Source: Ideonella sp. A 288 (lineage in GTDB: Bacteria; Pseudomonadota; Gammaproteobacteria; Burkholderiales; Burkholderiaceae_C). From it: DNA of 64,000 bases. Under the pieces are notes generated by a model that worked only from the letters and a program-made list of their open reading frames with translations, had not been told where the DNA came from and ran no database searches. The position numbers were made by a program, and so were the translations under genes. Every line of letters starts with the position of its first letter. The first letter of the stretch is position 1. This document shows positions 61,100 through 64,000 of this stretch, one piece after another. Where the stretch lies: positions 27,399-91,398 of the forward strand of contig NZ_MWLO01000156.1 of the NCBI RefSeq assembly GCF_002198735.1, read 5' to 3'.

Positions 61100-61312
61100 A
61101 TGTTCGACGGCTTGCGATCGCAACGACTGCTCGGCCTTTTCGCGCTGGGCTGGCTGCTGCTCAACGTGCCGCTGCTCACGCTGTGGGACCGGCACGTGCA
61201 CGTTTTCGGGCTGCCCCTGATGCCACTGGCGGTGTTCGTCGGCTGGGGCGTGCTGATCGCGGTGGCGGCCTGGGTGGCCGAGGCGCCCGACCGCCACGAT
61301 GCGGCGGACTGA
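61100..61312 (+). CDS. Small two-helix membrane protein
   Basis: 70 residues with two helices (LGLFALGWLLLNVPLLTLW and LMPLAVFVGWGVLIAVAAWV). GGAGG lies 5 nt before the ATG. Such short proteins often precede symporter-histidine kinase genes and resemble DUF3311/DUF4212-type companions; which family this is I cannot fix. It lies 22 nt after the CBS gene and 15 nt before the hybrid kinase. Confidence 0.8.
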   Translation: MFDGLRSQRLLGLFALGWLLLNVPLLTLWDRHVHVFGLPLMPLAVFVGWGVLIAVAAWVAEAPDRHDAAD

Positions 61313-61327
61313 CATCGCCCGACCGCC

Positions 61328-64000
<2,673 letters not shown>

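Overview
This 64 kb window is GC-rich chromosomal DNA from a betaproteobacterium. It most likely belongs to Burkholderiales, near the Rubrivivax/Leptothrix/Ideonella type. The evidence is very high GC with strong third-position G/C, a type III pantothenate kinase (coaX), the gene order dksA-STAS protein-hslV-hslU, a Bug-type solute receptor, a DUF3052 protein and a PEP-CTERM protein. I found no rRNA, tRNA, insertion sequence, prophage or CRISPR array. Nearly all DNA is packed coding sequence, and only one stretch over 300 bases lacks a gene (33675-34092).

Layout. 1-2954: efflux outer-membrane lipoprotein (minus), with the first codons of its operon partner at the left edge, divergent from an MFS transporter. 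2958-5320: AMP nucleosidase and coaX. 5349-11202, all minus: a zinc-type GTPase with a His-rich loop, an unusual DksA, a tandem STAS-like protein, and the HslV/HslU protease. 11353-19476, plus: corC-lnt, glyQ-glyS, gmhB, an acyltransferase and a YgjP-like metallopeptidase. These are envelope, translation and LPS housekeeping genes with several 1-4 nt overlaps.

19661-27336, plus: an acyl-CoA/branched-chain amino acid catabolism block. It has a MerR regulator of LiuR type with two TTGACG...CGTCAA palindromes, a hotdog thioesterase, isovaleryl-CoA dehydrogenase, beta-carbonic anhydrase, AceK, thiolase, a small NTF2-like protein and a second acyl-CoA dehydrogenase. The block is consistent with feeding acetyl-CoA into the TCA/glyoxylate branch point that AceK controls. 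27368-33674: an accessory mix of HDOD protein, CbiM-like membrane protein, ferredoxin, three small secreted proteins, DUF3052, a GNAT enzyme, a four-copy 25-bp tandem repeat, chorismate mutase and a HemK-like methyltransferase.

33675-44168: a surface/secretome region with a PEP-CTERM protein, a DUF5666 lipoprotein, a periplasmic phosphodiesterase, a START-like protein, a 1321-residue serralysin-like RTX protease and an ankyrin protein. 44256-51429, minus: a two-component system tightly linked to a UMF1 transporter, then an SGNH esterase, a YHS protein, a flavin monooxygenase and a Bug receptor. 51693-55494: an AMP-ligase, an APH-type kinase and a RIO kinase translationally chained. 55531-57276: a Cys-rich secreted protein and a DUF1488-like protein. 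57525-64000: an acetate module of DUF485-ActP, a strong terminator, a CBS/DUF294 protein, a small membrane protein and a symporter-histidine kinase hybrid cut by the window edge.

The strongest leads are: the DksA with one of four zinc cysteines and a histone-H1-like tail, sitting beside a zinc-type GTPase; a GmhB lacking its nucleophile Asp; the AMP-ligase/APH/RIO kinase chain; the recurrent -10 hexamers 5-8 nt before start codons that suggest leaderless mRNAs; and the large multi-domain metalloprotease.
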